44,833 nt of DNA from Alteromonadaceae bacterium (GCA_013393545.1 JABXHG010000118.1:1-44833); one strand, 5' to 3'. Shown: positions 36,262-44,387, counted from the stretch's first letter. The notes: generated by a model not told the origin, from the letters alone. A program made the numbers and translations.

Positions 36262-36938
36262 GACGCTGCCTCGGCGGCCTGGCTGTCCAGCAGGTAACCC
36301 ACGCCACGCACGGTACGGATAGTGCTCTTGCCAACCCGGCGGCGCAGGTGGTGAATGTGCACTTCCAGGGCATTGCTTTCCGCGCCCGCTTCCCAGCCGT
36401 ACAGTTGTTCCTCCAGCCGGCGGCGTGTCGCCACCTGATCCGGGTGGCGCATAAGGTACTGCAGGATCTGGAATTCACTGCGTGGCAGAGTGGTGGACTG
36501 GTTGTCCAGGACCAGCTGGCCATTGTCGATGTTCAGCGTCAGGCGCCCCACCTGTAAGCCGGACAGGGATGGGCCGTTGGCGCCGCGCCGGATAACCGCG
36601 CGGATGCGCGCCTTCAGCTCGGCCATGGCGAAGGGTTTGGTGAGGTAATCGTCCGCGCCCGCATCCAGGCCCTGGAGCTTTTCATCCAGATCCGAGCGGG
36701 CGGTGAGAATGATGATCGGTGTCTGGCTGCCCTTTTGCCGGGCCTGGCGGACCACTTCCAGACCATCCAGCCGGGGCAGCGTCAGATCCAGGATGACCAG
36801 GTCAAACGGCTCTTCGATGATGGCGTTGACCGCCTGTTGGCCGTCATCCAGCCAGTCGACGGTGTTCTGATCCTCGCGCAGCATGTCGAGCATGGTCTGG
36901 GCGAGGGGGTGATCGTCTTCTACCAGAAGTATTCGCAT
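36252..36938 (-). CDS. OmpR-family response regulator, PmrA/QseB-like
   Basis: 228-aa regulator. The receiver has LLVEDDHPLAQTM, Asp51 in DLVILDLTLPRLDGLEV, and DYLTKPFAMAELKARIRAVI, the wording typical of the PmrA/QseB branch. The winged helix has LPRSEFQILQYLMRHPDQVA, RRRLEEQLYGWEAG and SNALEVHIHHLRRRVGKS, also typical (EVHIHxLRRK). Three PmrA-box-like sites stand before the first gene of this operon (39940-40023), which supports the PmrA/QseB assignment and suggests autoregulation. It starts 42 bases after the ArnT-like gene ends. Confidence 0.92.
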   Translation of the reverse strand: MRILLVEDDHPLAQTMLDMLREDQNTVDWLDDGQQAVNAIIEEPFDLVILDLTLPRLDGLEVVRQARQKGSQTPIIILTARSDLDEKLQGLDAGADDYLTKPFAMAELKARIRAVIRRGANGPSLSGLQVGRLTLNIDNGQLVLDNQSTTLPRSEFQILQYLMRHPDQVATRRRLEEQLYGWEAGAESNALEVHIHHLRRRVGKSTIRTVRGVGYLLDSQAAEAASCH

Positions 36939-36980
36939 GTTATGGACTTTGCCTCAGGACACAGGATTCAGTCTGGAAGT

Positions 36981-38504
36981 TTAGAGAACTTCTTTCACAT
37001 TGCCGCCTTTCCAGGCGGTCATTGAACGGGTGTGTTGATTTTCATCCGGTACGAGACGAAACACCCTGTAACGCATGCTGCTGTCGATGATCTCGGCACG
37101 GGATTCCAATTGTTTTTGGGCTGAATGATCCCCTTTTTTCAGCGCAATCAGCTTTCTCGAGTCTGGCGGGACGGTGGCCAGTTCAAGGCCAAGCGCGTCG
37201 CGGTCCAAGGTGTGAACCTGCCCATGACTGTAGAATCGTGCCGAAAAGGGCGCCTCATCGAGATAGAACAGATCCGCCGGGGAATATCCGGGCATGGCGT
37301 CGATTCGTTGTACCAGTTCCCGTTCGGTTTTCAATTGGCCGGGGTTCACGGCGAACCAGGCGCCGGCGGCTGTGCCCAATACCGGGATGACCAGCGATGA
37401 TGCCAAGGCAAACTTCGTTAGCGATGATTTGCCGGTGCGATGCAGCAAACCGGCGGTCAGTATAGCCAGAAATGGCAATCCCGGCAGAACATAGGTCCAG
37501 AGAATATTGCCGGAGAACGTGAAGAAAACGGTCGGAGTGAGGGCCGCAGCCAACAGTAGTGTTTTCAAACCAGGGCGATGCGCCTGCCAGACCGTTTGGC
37601 CAGTAAGCCCGCGCCACCGGGCCTGCACCCAGCCAACCGCTGCAATCAGGCCCCACGGGAAACTGGCCGCCAGGAGATAGAGCCAGATGGTGCCCCGGGC
37701 ACGATCATGCGCGCTGCCGTATAGGTCCCCTTCCCAGCCGCTGACCAGGAAGCGTTTGAAGTGCTCGCCAATGATGAAGTAGTCGAAAAAACCGGGTGTC
37801 TTCAGTTCGGCGAGTATGTACCAGGGCAAGGCAATCAGGAGCATCAACGCCGTACCACGGACCCAGGGCAGACTTTGCCAAAGGGTGTGCCACTGGCGGT
37901 TCAGGGCAACCCAGACAAAAACCGGCAAACCAGTCAGCACCAGCACCAGCGGGCCTTTGGCCAGCAGTCCCAGGGCCAGACCAATAAAGAAGAGCCAACC
38001 CCAGAGCGGCGCCCCGCCCTGTAACCGGATCACCAGGCTGGCAATAACCAGTGTGGTTGCCAGGGCCAGGAACGAGTCGGTCATCACGGTGCCGGCACTG
38101 ACAAAACCCAGGGCCATGGTGCTGTAAATAATGGCGGCCCACAGGCCAGTGATCCGGGCGCTGTCGGACCCGGGCGAGGCATGCAGCCAGCGGGTGGTGG
38201 CGTAGACCAGGTATACGATTCCCACGTTGGCCAGCCACGAGGGCAAGCGGCCGGCGAACTCATTCACTCCAAACAGCTGGAAGGATAACGCCTGGGTCCA
38301 GAATGACAGTGGCGGTTTTCCCCAGAAAGGGGTGCCGTAGTCAAACCAGGGCGTAATCCAGTCCCCGGTCTCCGCCATGATGCGGGCAATTTCCGCATAG
38401 CGCGGCTCGGTAGTGTCAGCAAAGGGCAGTAAGGCCGTCAGTCCCAGGCGAACGACCAGAACGAAAGCCAGTAGGCCCAGTAAGGTATTAATGGTTCTGG
38501 TCAT
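36981..38504 (-). CDS. ArnT-like polytopic glycosyltransferase (GT83/GT39 type)
   Basis: 507-aa inner-membrane protein with about twelve helices and a periplasmic C-terminal part. The first loop has TTEPRYAEIARIMAETGDW, matching the DE(T/P)RYAEIxREM signature of ArnT/PMT enzymes that use undecaprenyl-phosphate sugars to glycosylate lipid A or glycans in the periplasm. Further on, YGTPFWGKPPLSFWTQALSF and LLAKGPLVLVLTG are typical. The start is ATG 38504, inside the end of the upstream GT2 gene (17-base overlap). The substrate may be aminoarabinose or another sugar: no arnBCADE genes are seen here, so aminoarabinose is not implied. Confidence 0.85.
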   Translation of the reverse strand: MTRTINTLLGLLAFVLVVRLGLTALLPFADTTEPRYAEIARIMAETGDWITPWFDYGTPFWGKPPLSFWTQALSFQLFGVNEFAGRLPSWLANVGIVYLVYATTRWLHASPGSDSARITGLWAAIIYSTMALGFVSAGTVMTDSFLALATTLVIASLVIRLQGGAPLWGWLFFIGLALGLLAKGPLVLVLTGLPVFVWVALNRQWHTLWQSLPWVRGTALMLLIALPWYILAELKTPGFFDYFIIGEHFKRFLVSGWEGDLYGSAHDRARGTIWLYLLAASFPWGLIAAVGWVQARWRGLTGQTVWQAHRPGLKTLLLAAALTPTVFFTFSGNILWTYVLPGLPFLAILTAGLLHRTGKSSLTKFALASSLVIPVLGTAAGAWFAVNPGQLKTERELVQRIDAMPGYSPADLFYLDEAPFSARFYSHGQVHTLDRDALGLELATVPPDSRKLIALKKGDHSAQKQLESRAEIIDSSMRYRVFRLVPDENQHTRSMTAWKGGNVKEVL

Positions 38505-39480
38505 TGCCGGCCACGCGCAGGGTTGGTTGAAAGTCAGGGATTCTCTCGTCACTGTCTTCGGCCAGGATGAACACCGGGCGTTGCTTGGTTTCCATGTAGA
38601 TGCGGCCCACGTATTCACCGAGCAAGCCAACGCACAACAGTTGCACGCCGGAAAGGAAGGTGACGATGGCGATCATGGAGGCATAACCGGGGGTGGAAAC
38701 CCCCACGACCAGTGTCTTGAGCACTTCCCAGAGCCCGAAAAAGCCGCCAGCGCCCGCAGCCAGTAAGCCAAGCACCAGGGCAATACGCAGTGGCCGGGTT
38801 GAGAAGGAGGTAATGCCTTCCATGGCCAGGTGCAGCAACTTCAGGTAGTTCCACTTGGTTTGCCCCGCCATCCGGGGGTCACGATCAAACTCCAGGGTGA
38901 CCGTGGGCATGCCCACCCAGGCGAACATGCCCTTGAGGTAGCGGTTCCGTTCCGGCAACTGGTTCAGGGCATCGACCGTGCGCCGGCTCATCAGGCGGAA
39001 GTCACCGATATCGACCGGTATCGGTGCATCACTGATGCGGTTGATCAGCCGATAGAACAGGGAGGCGGTCAGTTTCTTGAACCAGCTTTCGCCCGCGCGG
39101 GAGCGTCGTTTCATGAGCACGACATCGGCGCCTTTGCGCCACTCGGCCAGCATCTGGGGAATCAGTTCGGGCGGGTCCTGAAGATCGGCGTCGATCAGGA
39201 TCACGGCATCGCCTTTGGCGTGGCTTAAACCAGCCGTGACCGCCGCTTCCTTGCCGAAATTCCTCGATAACTGAAGCACCCGGATTTCGGGGCACCATCG
39301 ACGTGCCTGCAACAGCAGCGCAACTGAGTTGTCCTGACTGCCATCGTCTACAAAGAGCAGTTCAGTGGCCATTTTCTCTTTCCGGCAAACGAGGGTGAGG
39401 CGTTTTAACAGCGTCGGAATAACGTCCGCCTCATTGTGCACCGGTACAATGATACTGAGCGTCGGATCAGTGAATGTCAT
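38488..39480 (-). CDS. gtrB: Undecaprenyl-phosphate glycosyltransferase, GT2 (GtrB/DPM1-like)
   Basis: 330-aa GT2 enzyme that loads a sugar onto undecaprenyl phosphate at the cytoplasmic face. The GT-A domain (1-230) has LSIIVPVHNEADVIP, LFVDDGSQDNSV, QLSRNFGKEAAVTAGL, DAVILIDADLQDPPELIP with the DAD metal motif, and MKRRSRAGESWFKK. Two C-terminal helices follow, ending GLLGEYVGRIYMETKQRPVF, as in GtrB/YfdH. The start is ATG 39480 behind AAGGAA; the frame extends a little further without need. It overlaps gtrA upstream and the ArnT-like gene downstream, so the three proteins are made together. Confidence 0.9.
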   Translation of the reverse strand: MTFTDPTLSIIVPVHNEADVIPTLLKRLTLVCRKEKMATELLFVDDGSQDNSVALLLQARRWCPEIRVLQLSRNFGKEAAVTAGLSHAKGDAVILIDADLQDPPELIPQMLAEWRKGADVVLMKRRSRAGESWFKKLTASLFYRLINRISDAPIPVDIGDFRLMSRRTVDALNQLPERNRYLKGMFAWVGMPTVTLEFDRDPRMAGQTKWNYLKLLHLAMEGITSFSTRPLRIALVLGLLAAGAGGFFGLWEVLKTLVVGVSTPGYASMIAIVTFLSGVQLLCVGLLGEYVGRIYMETKQRPVFILAEDSDERIPDFQPTLRVAGNDQNH

Positions 39481-39880
39481 TGGCTTGTTCCTTCTGGAAG
39501 ACAAACTTCTCGGCAAGAAAATAATTGGCAATGGTCGCTACCGCCGTTGCCGTGATCTGGGAAGCGAGGGGCGCATCTGTGGTCGCGTACACCGCTGAAA
39601 ATGCCGCCAGGTTCAGGGCCCATCCCGCGCTGGATGTGGCCAGGTAACGTGGAAATGCCAGACGGTGGGGCAACTCCGATCGGAAGGTGTAGCGATGCTG
39701 GGCCAGATAATTCGTGCCCAGGCCAATCGTCGCCCCGGCGGCCGTCGCGATCCTGGCGTCAACGCCGGCATCGATGAGCAGGAACATCACCAGCCAGTGA
39801 ATCAGGGTGGCAAAGCCGCCCCCGGTGAGAAATCGACACAATCGTGTCAATCGGGATCGATAAATGGGAGGGAGGTTCAT
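39467..39880 (-). CDS. gtrA: GtrA family flippase-like membrane protein
   Basis: 137-aa inner-membrane protein with four helices, of the GtrA family, proposed to flip undecaprenyl-phosphate-linked sugar to the periplasm. The pattern FLTGGGFATLIHWLVMFLL, then NYLAQHRYTFRSE, and the final NYFLAEKFVFQ are characteristic. The start is ATG 39880 (MNLPPIYRSRL); upstream in-frame codons lack support. Its end overlaps gtrB by 14 bases. It is the first gene of the unit with gtrB, the ArnT-like transferase and the two-component genes, and the three PmrA-box-like sites lie 60-143 bases before its start. Confidence 0.88.
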   Translation of the reverse strand: MNLPPIYRSRLTRLCRFLTGGGFATLIHWLVMFLLIDAGVDARIATAAGATIGLGTNYLAQHRYTFRSELPHRLAFPRYLATSSAGWALNLAAFSAVYATTDAPLASQITATAVATIANYFLAEKFVFQKEQANDIH

Positions 39881-39939
39881 GGCAGATTGCGTCCTGATGG
39901 CCGGTGTCCGGGAATGGAACGGCACTTTAGGGCGGCTTT

Positions 39940-40023
39940 CTTAACCAAGCCTTAAATTCCGGATGACAAAAACCTTAAGGGTGGGTTAATAATTTTTTAG
40001 TCAGGGCTTAAGACTGGGTTAAG
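39940..40023. promoter_or_regulatory. Three PmrA-box-like sites in the gtrA / hemolysin-like divergent region
   Basis: Three pairs of TTAA half-sites with exactly 5 bases between hexamers: CTTAAC-N5-CTTAAA (39940-39956), CTTAAG-N5-GTTAAT (39974-39990) and CTTAAG-N5-GTTAAG (40007-40023). The known PmrA box is YTTAAK-N5-YTTAAK, so each pair matches or misses by one or two outer bases. The sites begin 34 and 33 bases apart, about three helical turns. They precede the operon that encodes the PmrA/QseB-like regulator and also the divergent biosynthetic cluster. Confidence 0.8.
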
Positions 40024-40088
40024 CCTGGCTCTCTAATCTGGCAGTCATGTGCAAAGGGCCTTGCCCCGACGATTGCTGGAGAGCAGCC

Positions 40089-40796
40089 ATGACCAACCCG
40101 ATGACGATCTCAGTGAATTGCCCACCAGACTCCCCGGATGTGGTTCCCGTATTCCGTTGCGCCGGCCGCTGGCTGAGTGAAATCCAGGCTGGCACCGACA
40201 CCGCCGCGAAAACTACCGCCTTTATTCGTCGACGCTTCCTGCAGGCCTATGGTGCCGAGCCTGTTCTGCGTGTGCCTGGCCTGCTGGCGTTGACCACAGC
40301 CCAGGGCTCACTACTGGCCGCCGTTGGGGTTCGTAGCGCCGGTCAGGAACGCCTGTTTCTGGAGGATTATCTGTCCACGCCGGTGGAAGCTGTGATGCCG
40401 GCTCCCGGTCAGGATCGCAACGACATTGCTGAAATCGCGCATCTGGCGGGAGTTGAAGCGGGCGTGAGCCGATACCTGTTTGCATCCCTGTCGCTGTGGC
40501 TGCACAACGCGGGCTTTCGCTGGGTGGTTTGTACCGGCACCGATCAACTCAGAAACAGCTTCCACCGACTGGGTATTCCCACCCAAGTGATTGCCAGCGC
40601 CGACCCTGCCCACCTTGCTGACGGTGGCGCCGGCTGGGGACGTTACTATGAGCACCAGCCTGTGGTCATGGCCATTCGCGTGGCGGATGGTATTGGCGCA
40701 CTGGAAAATGGCGGCTTGCTGCGACTGGTGCAGCCGGTGGCGCAGACAGGAGTCGATCAGGCCAACGGAGGTGCGGTTTATGGCCACCTTGCCTGA
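40089..40796 (+). CDS. Thermostable-hemolysin family protein (GNAT-like)
   Basis: 235-aa protein of the family named after Vibrio thermostable hemolysin (delta-VPH). Markers are RRRFLQAYGAEP, VGVRSAGQERLFLEDYLSTP, the EIAHLAGVEAGVSRYLF stretch and FRWVVCTGTDQLRNSFHRLG. The fold is thought to be GNAT/LuxI-like acyltransferase; the hemolysin name gives no safe function. No signal peptide is visible, so a cytoplasmic enzyme is more likely than a secreted toxin. The start is ATG 40089 with GGAG at seven bases. It is the first of five overlapping genes with an AMP-binding enzyme, a putative diiron oxidase, an SDR and a TPR protein; its end overlaps the next gene by 17 bases. Confidence 0.85.
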   Translation: MTNPMTISVNCPPDSPDVVPVFRCAGRWLSEIQAGTDTAAKTTAFIRRRFLQAYGAEPVLRVPGLLALTTAQGSLLAAVGVRSAGQERLFLEDYLSTPVEAVMPAPGQDRNDIAEIAHLAGVEAGVSRYLFASLSLWLHNAGFRWVVCTGTDQLRNSFHRLGIPTQVIASADPAHLADGGAGWGRYYEHQPVVMAIRVADGIGALENGGLLRLVQPVAQTGVDQANGGAVYGHLA

Positions 40797-42321
40797 ATAC
40801 TTCCAACAACTACACGCGCAAGTGGAGCAGCACCCGGAACGGCTGGCTTTACGGGGCGCCGATGGCGAGCTCACCTACCGCCAAATGTGGCTGGCCGCCG
40901 GCGAGCTTGCGCAGCAATTGAAAGACCGTGGTCATAGTCGGGTGGGCCTGTGCGGTGACAATTCCATGGCCTGGGTGCTGGCGGACCTGGCGTGCCTGCT
41001 GGCGGATGTGGTGTGCGTGCCGGTGCCCGTGTTCTTTTCCCAGGGTCAGAAGAATCATTTAACCCAACGCGCGGCACTGGACGCCCTGCTGTTCAGCGAC
41101 GCCTCGGCACCGAAAGCCGCCCGGTCGCTGGGCCACGGAGTGTCGCTGCAATCCCTGCCGGTGTTTCCGGCTCCGGCCCGGATGCCGGAGCAGACGGCCA
41201 AGATTACGTTCACCTCTGGCAGCACCGGTACCCCCAAGGGCGTGTGCCTGTCCGCAAGCCAGATGACCGCCACCACTCTGGCGCTGCAAGAGCGTTTGAA
41301 GCACGTCGAGCTTGAGTACCACCTTTGCATCCTGCCGTTGGCCACCCTGCTGGAAAACATCGCAGGTGTTTACCTGCCCCTGTTGATGGGCGCCGCGGTG
41401 ACCGTCGCCCCCCTGCAGAGCCTGGGCATGACCGGTAGCAGCGGGTTGTCATTGGACCGGCTGGTGGCCGGTGTCCGGCAGCATCGACCGCATTCCATGA
41501 TCCTGGTGCCGGAGCTGGCCATGGCCCTGGTTAATGCCGCCGAACAGGGCGAACTGAAGCGCCACGATTTCCGGTTCGTGGCCGTGGGTGGTGGCCGGGT
41601 GTCTGCGTCATTGCTGGCACGGGCCGAAGCGGTGGGCCTGCCGATTTACGAAGGCTATGGCCTGTCGGAGTGCGCCTCAGTGGTGGCCCTGAATGTGCCG
41701 GATGCGGCTCGTGTCGGTGCCGTTGGCCGCCCCCTGGACCATGTCGAGGTTCGGGTGGATGGGGATCGCCGCATTCTGGTGCGGGGGAATACCCACCTGG
41801 GTTACCTGGGGGATGAGCTGGCCACTGAACAGGATGAGTGCTGGCTGGACACCGGGGATCTGGGGGCACTCGATTCGGACGGGTTTCTCTCGGTTAATGG
41901 TCGGGCCAAGAACCTGCTGATTACCAGCTTTGGCCGCAACATCAGCCCGGAGTGGCTGGAGAGCGAACTGATCCAGGCGGTGGGCGCTCGGCAGGCCGTG
42001 GTGCTGGGCGATGGCGAGGCACAGCCGTTTGCCTTGCTGGTAATGGCCGGCGGCTGCCCGGTCGAGACTGTGCAGACCGCCCTGCATCGCCTGAATGAAC
42101 GTCTGCCGGATTACGCCCGATTGAGCTCGGTGTACCTTCGCCACCAACCCCTGACCGCCGGCCAGGGGTACATCACCGCCAACGGTCGACCAGTGCGCCA
42201 CCGATTGCAGGCGGATCTGCCGGTGCTGATGGCCGACGCCCTATACCTTTCCCTGAAGAATCCCGGAGCCGCGCCGTCGATGGCTCCGTCCCCTACCCAA
42301 CGCCAGGAGTATTCATCATGA
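40780..42321 (+). CDS. AMP-binding (acyl-CoA synthetase-like) enzyme
   Basis: 513-aa member of the adenylate-forming ligase superfamily, probably activating a fatty or other carboxylic acid. The ATP motif is FTSGSTGTPKGV (144-155), then YEGYGLSE, and WLDTGDLGALDSDGFLSVNG with GRAKNLLITSFGRNISPEWL, as in long-chain acyl-CoA synthetases. Near the C-terminus the A10 motif usually ends G-K, but here reads TANGRPVRHRL, with Arg470 in place of the catalytic lysine. Start: ATG 40780 with GGAGG at eight bases, inside the end of the hemolysin-like gene. Its stop overlaps the start of the oxidase gene by four bases. Confidence 0.87.
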   Translation: MATLPEYFQQLHAQVEQHPERLALRGADGELTYRQMWLAAGELAQQLKDRGHSRVGLCGDNSMAWVLADLACLLADVVCVPVPVFFSQGQKNHLTQRAALDALLFSDASAPKAARSLGHGVSLQSLPVFPAPARMPEQTAKITFTSGSTGTPKGVCLSASQMTATTLALQERLKHVELEYHLCILPLATLLENIAGVYLPLLMGAAVTVAPLQSLGMTGSSGLSLDRLVAGVRQHRPHSMILVPELAMALVNAAEQGELKRHDFRFVAVGGGRVSASLLARAEAVGLPIYEGYGLSECASVVALNVPDAARVGAVGRPLDHVEVRVDGDRRILVRGNTHLGYLGDELATEQDECWLDTGDLGALDSDGFLSVNGRAKNLLITSFGRNISPEWLESELIQAVGARQAVVLGDGEAQPFALLVMAGGCPVETVQTALHRLNERLPDYARLSSVYLRHQPLTAGQGYITANGRPVRHRLQADLPVLMADALYLSLKNPGAAPSMAPSPTQRQEYSS

Positions 42322-43001
42322 GCTTTTTTGACCAGTTGCAAGCCGAAACCGCCGATGCTCGTGCCCACGTGACCAACGCGCCCGTTATCGCTGCGATTCG
42401 TGAAGGCCGTTTCAACCTGAATGGTTACACATGGTTCCTCACCCAGGCCTACCACCACGTCAAACACACGGTGCCGCTGATGATGGCCTGCGGCGCGCAA
42501 TTGCCGGCGCGCCTGGAGTTCGTGCGCAAGGCGCTGGTGGAGTACATCGATGAAGAATACGGCCACGACGAGTGGATTCTCGATGATCTGGTTGCCTGCG
42601 GCGAGGATCGTGAAGCCATGCGTAAGAGCCGCCCGGACGCCAGTATTGAGCTGATGGTGGCCTACCTGTACGACGCCATCCAGCGGGGCAACCCGGCCAC
42701 GTTCTTTGGCATGGTGCAGGTGCTGGAAGGCACGTCCATCGAGCTGGCCACGCCCCTGGGCAAGGCCATCCAGACCCAACTGGGTCTTCCGGACGAGGCC
42801 TTCAGCTACCTGTATTCCCACGGTGAGCTGGACCAGGAACACTTCGAATTCTTCCGCAACCTGATGAATGACATTACCGACCCGGCCGATCAGCAGGCCA
42901 TTATCGAGAGTGCCCGGATGGTGTACCGGCTGTACGGCGACATGCTGCACAACATTCCGCTGCAAGCCGGTACCGGGGAGTCCGAACATGCAGCTGCGTG
43001 A
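42318..43001 (+). CDS. Haem-oxygenase-like putative diiron oxidase (TenA-like fold)
   Basis: 227-aa all-helical protein of the iron-containing redox enzyme / Haem_oxygenas_2 group, related in fold to TenA, UndA and SznF-type enzymes. Candidate iron ligands are Glu80 and His83 in DEEYGHDEW (ExxH), Glu137 in VQVLEGTS, and His168, Asp172 and His175 in YSHGELDQEHFEFF. A TenA thiaminase Cys is not seen. Such enzymes use oxygen to cleave or hydroxylate fatty acids, amino acids and similar substrates. ATG 42318 overlaps the AMP-binding gene stop (ATGA-type), and the stop overlaps the SDR gene by 14 bases. The substrate is not known; an activated acyl group is likely from the context. Confidence 0.82.
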   Translation: MSFFDQLQAETADARAHVTNAPVIAAIREGRFNLNGYTWFLTQAYHHVKHTVPLMMACGAQLPARLEFVRKALVEYIDEEYGHDEWILDDLVACGEDREAMRKSRPDASIELMVAYLYDAIQRGNPATFFGMVQVLEGTSIELATPLGKAIQTQLGLPDEAFSYLYSHGELDQEHFEFFRNLMNDITDPADQQAIIESARMVYRLYGDMLHNIPLQAGTGESEHAAA

Positions 43002-43764
43002 CCGTACCTTCCTGCTGTTGGGGGCCTCGGGCGGCATTGGTCGGGCTCTGGTTGGGCCCCTGCAGGCGGCCGGGGCCCGGGTGATTACCGCCTCCCGACG
43101 GCCGGAGGACCACTCGCCCCGGGCCGGGGTGGTGACGGCCCACCTGGATTTGGCCGCCGACGATCTGGACCAGCAGCTCGAACGTCTGAGCGAGAATCAT
43201 CCGGACATCGACGGGGTTATCCACTGCGCCGGCCAGAACCGCTTTGCGGCCATCGACGAGCTGACCGTGGCCCAGATCGATGCGCAACTGGACGTTAACC
43301 TGCGCTCGGTGATGTTGCTGGCCCGGCATTTTGTGCCCCGGTTACGGCAAGCGGGCACTGGCGCCCTGGTCTTTGTGGGCTCCACTTTTGGCAGCATCGG
43401 TTTTCCCGGCTACACCGGGTACTGCGCGACCAAGTTCGGATTGCGGGGGTTCAGCGAGGCCCTCCGCCGGGAACTGGCCGATACCCCGGTCCAGGTGGTT
43501 TACGTGGCACCCCGGGCCACCCGCACCGCCATGAATTCCACTGCCGTGGAGGAGCTGAATCGTGCCCTGGGCAACAAAATGGATACGGCGGACCAGGTGG
43601 CCAGCCACATTCTGACGGCGATGCGGAAAGATGAGCGTCGTCGTTTCCTGGGCTGGCCGGAAAAAGCCTTTGTGGTGATCAATGGTCTGTTCCCCAAGGT
43701 GGTGGACAGGGCCATGTTGAAGCAGCTGCCGGTGATTCACCGGTTTCTGAAAGGAGGTGTGTGA
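42988..43764 (+). CDS. Short-chain dehydrogenase/reductase (SDR)
   Basis: 258-aa classical SDR that uses NAD(P)H on a hydroxyl or keto group. The dinucleotide motif is LGASGGIGRAL (11-21), followed by VIHCAGQN in the NNAG position, Asn104, Ser132 in VFVGSTFGS, and YxxxK as Tyr145-Cys-Ala-Thr-Lys149. The C-terminal part, with RRFLGWPEKAFVVINGLFP, resembles SDRs acting on lipids. The start is ATG 42988 with GGGGAG at seven bases, within the end of the oxidase gene. It probably carries out a reductive step of the same pathway. Confidence 0.9.
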   Translation: MQLRDRTFLLLGASGGIGRALVGPLQAAGARVITASRRPEDHSPRAGVVTAHLDLAADDLDQQLERLSENHPDIDGVIHCAGQNRFAAIDELTVAQIDAQLDVNLRSVMLLARHFVPRLRQAGTGALVFVGSTFGSIGFPGYTGYCATKFGLRGFSEALRRELADTPVQVVYVAPRATRTAMNSTAVEELNRALGNKMDTADQVASHILTAMRKDERRRFLGWPEKAFVVINGLFPKVVDRAMLKQLPVIHRFLKGGV

Positions 43765-44387
43765 TGATGCGAACACTGATTCTGTCTTTACTGGTGGTGC
43801 TGACAATGCCGGTGTGGGCGGCGGATATGCAAACCGAACTGGCCAGCATTCAGTCGCGCTGGGATGAAATCCAGTATCGGATGCCCGAGGATAAACAGGA
43901 GGCCGCTTTTGAAAAGCTTGCCAGTAAAGCCGGGCAGTTGGTAAATCGGTATCCGGACAGAGCCGAGCCCCTGATCTGGCAGGGCATTGTGTTGAGCACC
44001 TATGCCGGCGCCAAGGGTGGGCTGGGTGCCCTGGGGGTAGTGAAAGATGCGAAGGCGGCACTGGAGAAGGCGATTGAGATTGACCCGAATGCTCTTGATG
44101 GCTCCGCTTACACCTCCCTGGGCAGCCTGTATTATCAGGTTCCGGGCTGGCCTCTGGGCTTTGGCGATGACGACCGGGCAAAAGCCTACCTGCAGAAGGC
44201 GCTGACACTGAATCCGGACGGCCTGGACCCGAATTATTTCTTCGGGGATTTCCTGCTTGAGCAGGGGCAGCCCGAAAGAGCCCGGGTGTATCTGCGCAAG
44301 GCATTGGCGGCGCCGGCTCGTGCAGGCCGATCGATTGCCGACGCAGGCCGAAAGCAGGAGGCCGGGTCATTGTTGAACACATTGTAA
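43764..44387 (+). CDS. Secreted TPR-repeat protein
   Basis: 207-aa protein with a signal peptide (MMRTLILSLLVVLTMPVWA-AD) and helical TPR units: AEPLIWQGIVLSTYAG, ALEKAIEIDPNALDGSAYTS, RAKAYLQKALTLNPDGLD and RARVYLRKALAAPARAG. It should act in the periplasm as a binding or scaffold protein; no catalytic motif is seen. AAGGAGG at 43751-43757 serves ATG 43764 or 43767; the first overlaps the SDR stop by one base. As the last gene in the cluster it may link the product to the envelope. Confidence 0.83.
   Translation: MMRTLILSLLVVLTMPVWAADMQTELASIQSRWDEIQYRMPEDKQEAAFEKLASKAGQLVNRYPDRAEPLIWQGIVLSTYAGAKGGLGALGVVKDAKAALEKAIEIDPNALDGSAYTSLGSLYYQVPGWPLGFGDDDRAKAYLQKALTLNPDGLDPNYFFGDFLLEQGQPERARVYLRKALAAPARAGRSIADAGRKQEAGSLLNTL

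Noticed and set aside
40089..40796. Secreted haemolytic toxin
   Set aside because: The protein has no visible signal peptide and lies in a metabolic-looking operon; the family name is historical and the fold is GNAT-like.
42318..43001. Thiaminase II (TenA) of thiamine salvage
   Set aside because: The fold is similar, but no active-site Cys or thiamine genes are seen, and Glu/His/Asp residues fit a diiron site better.
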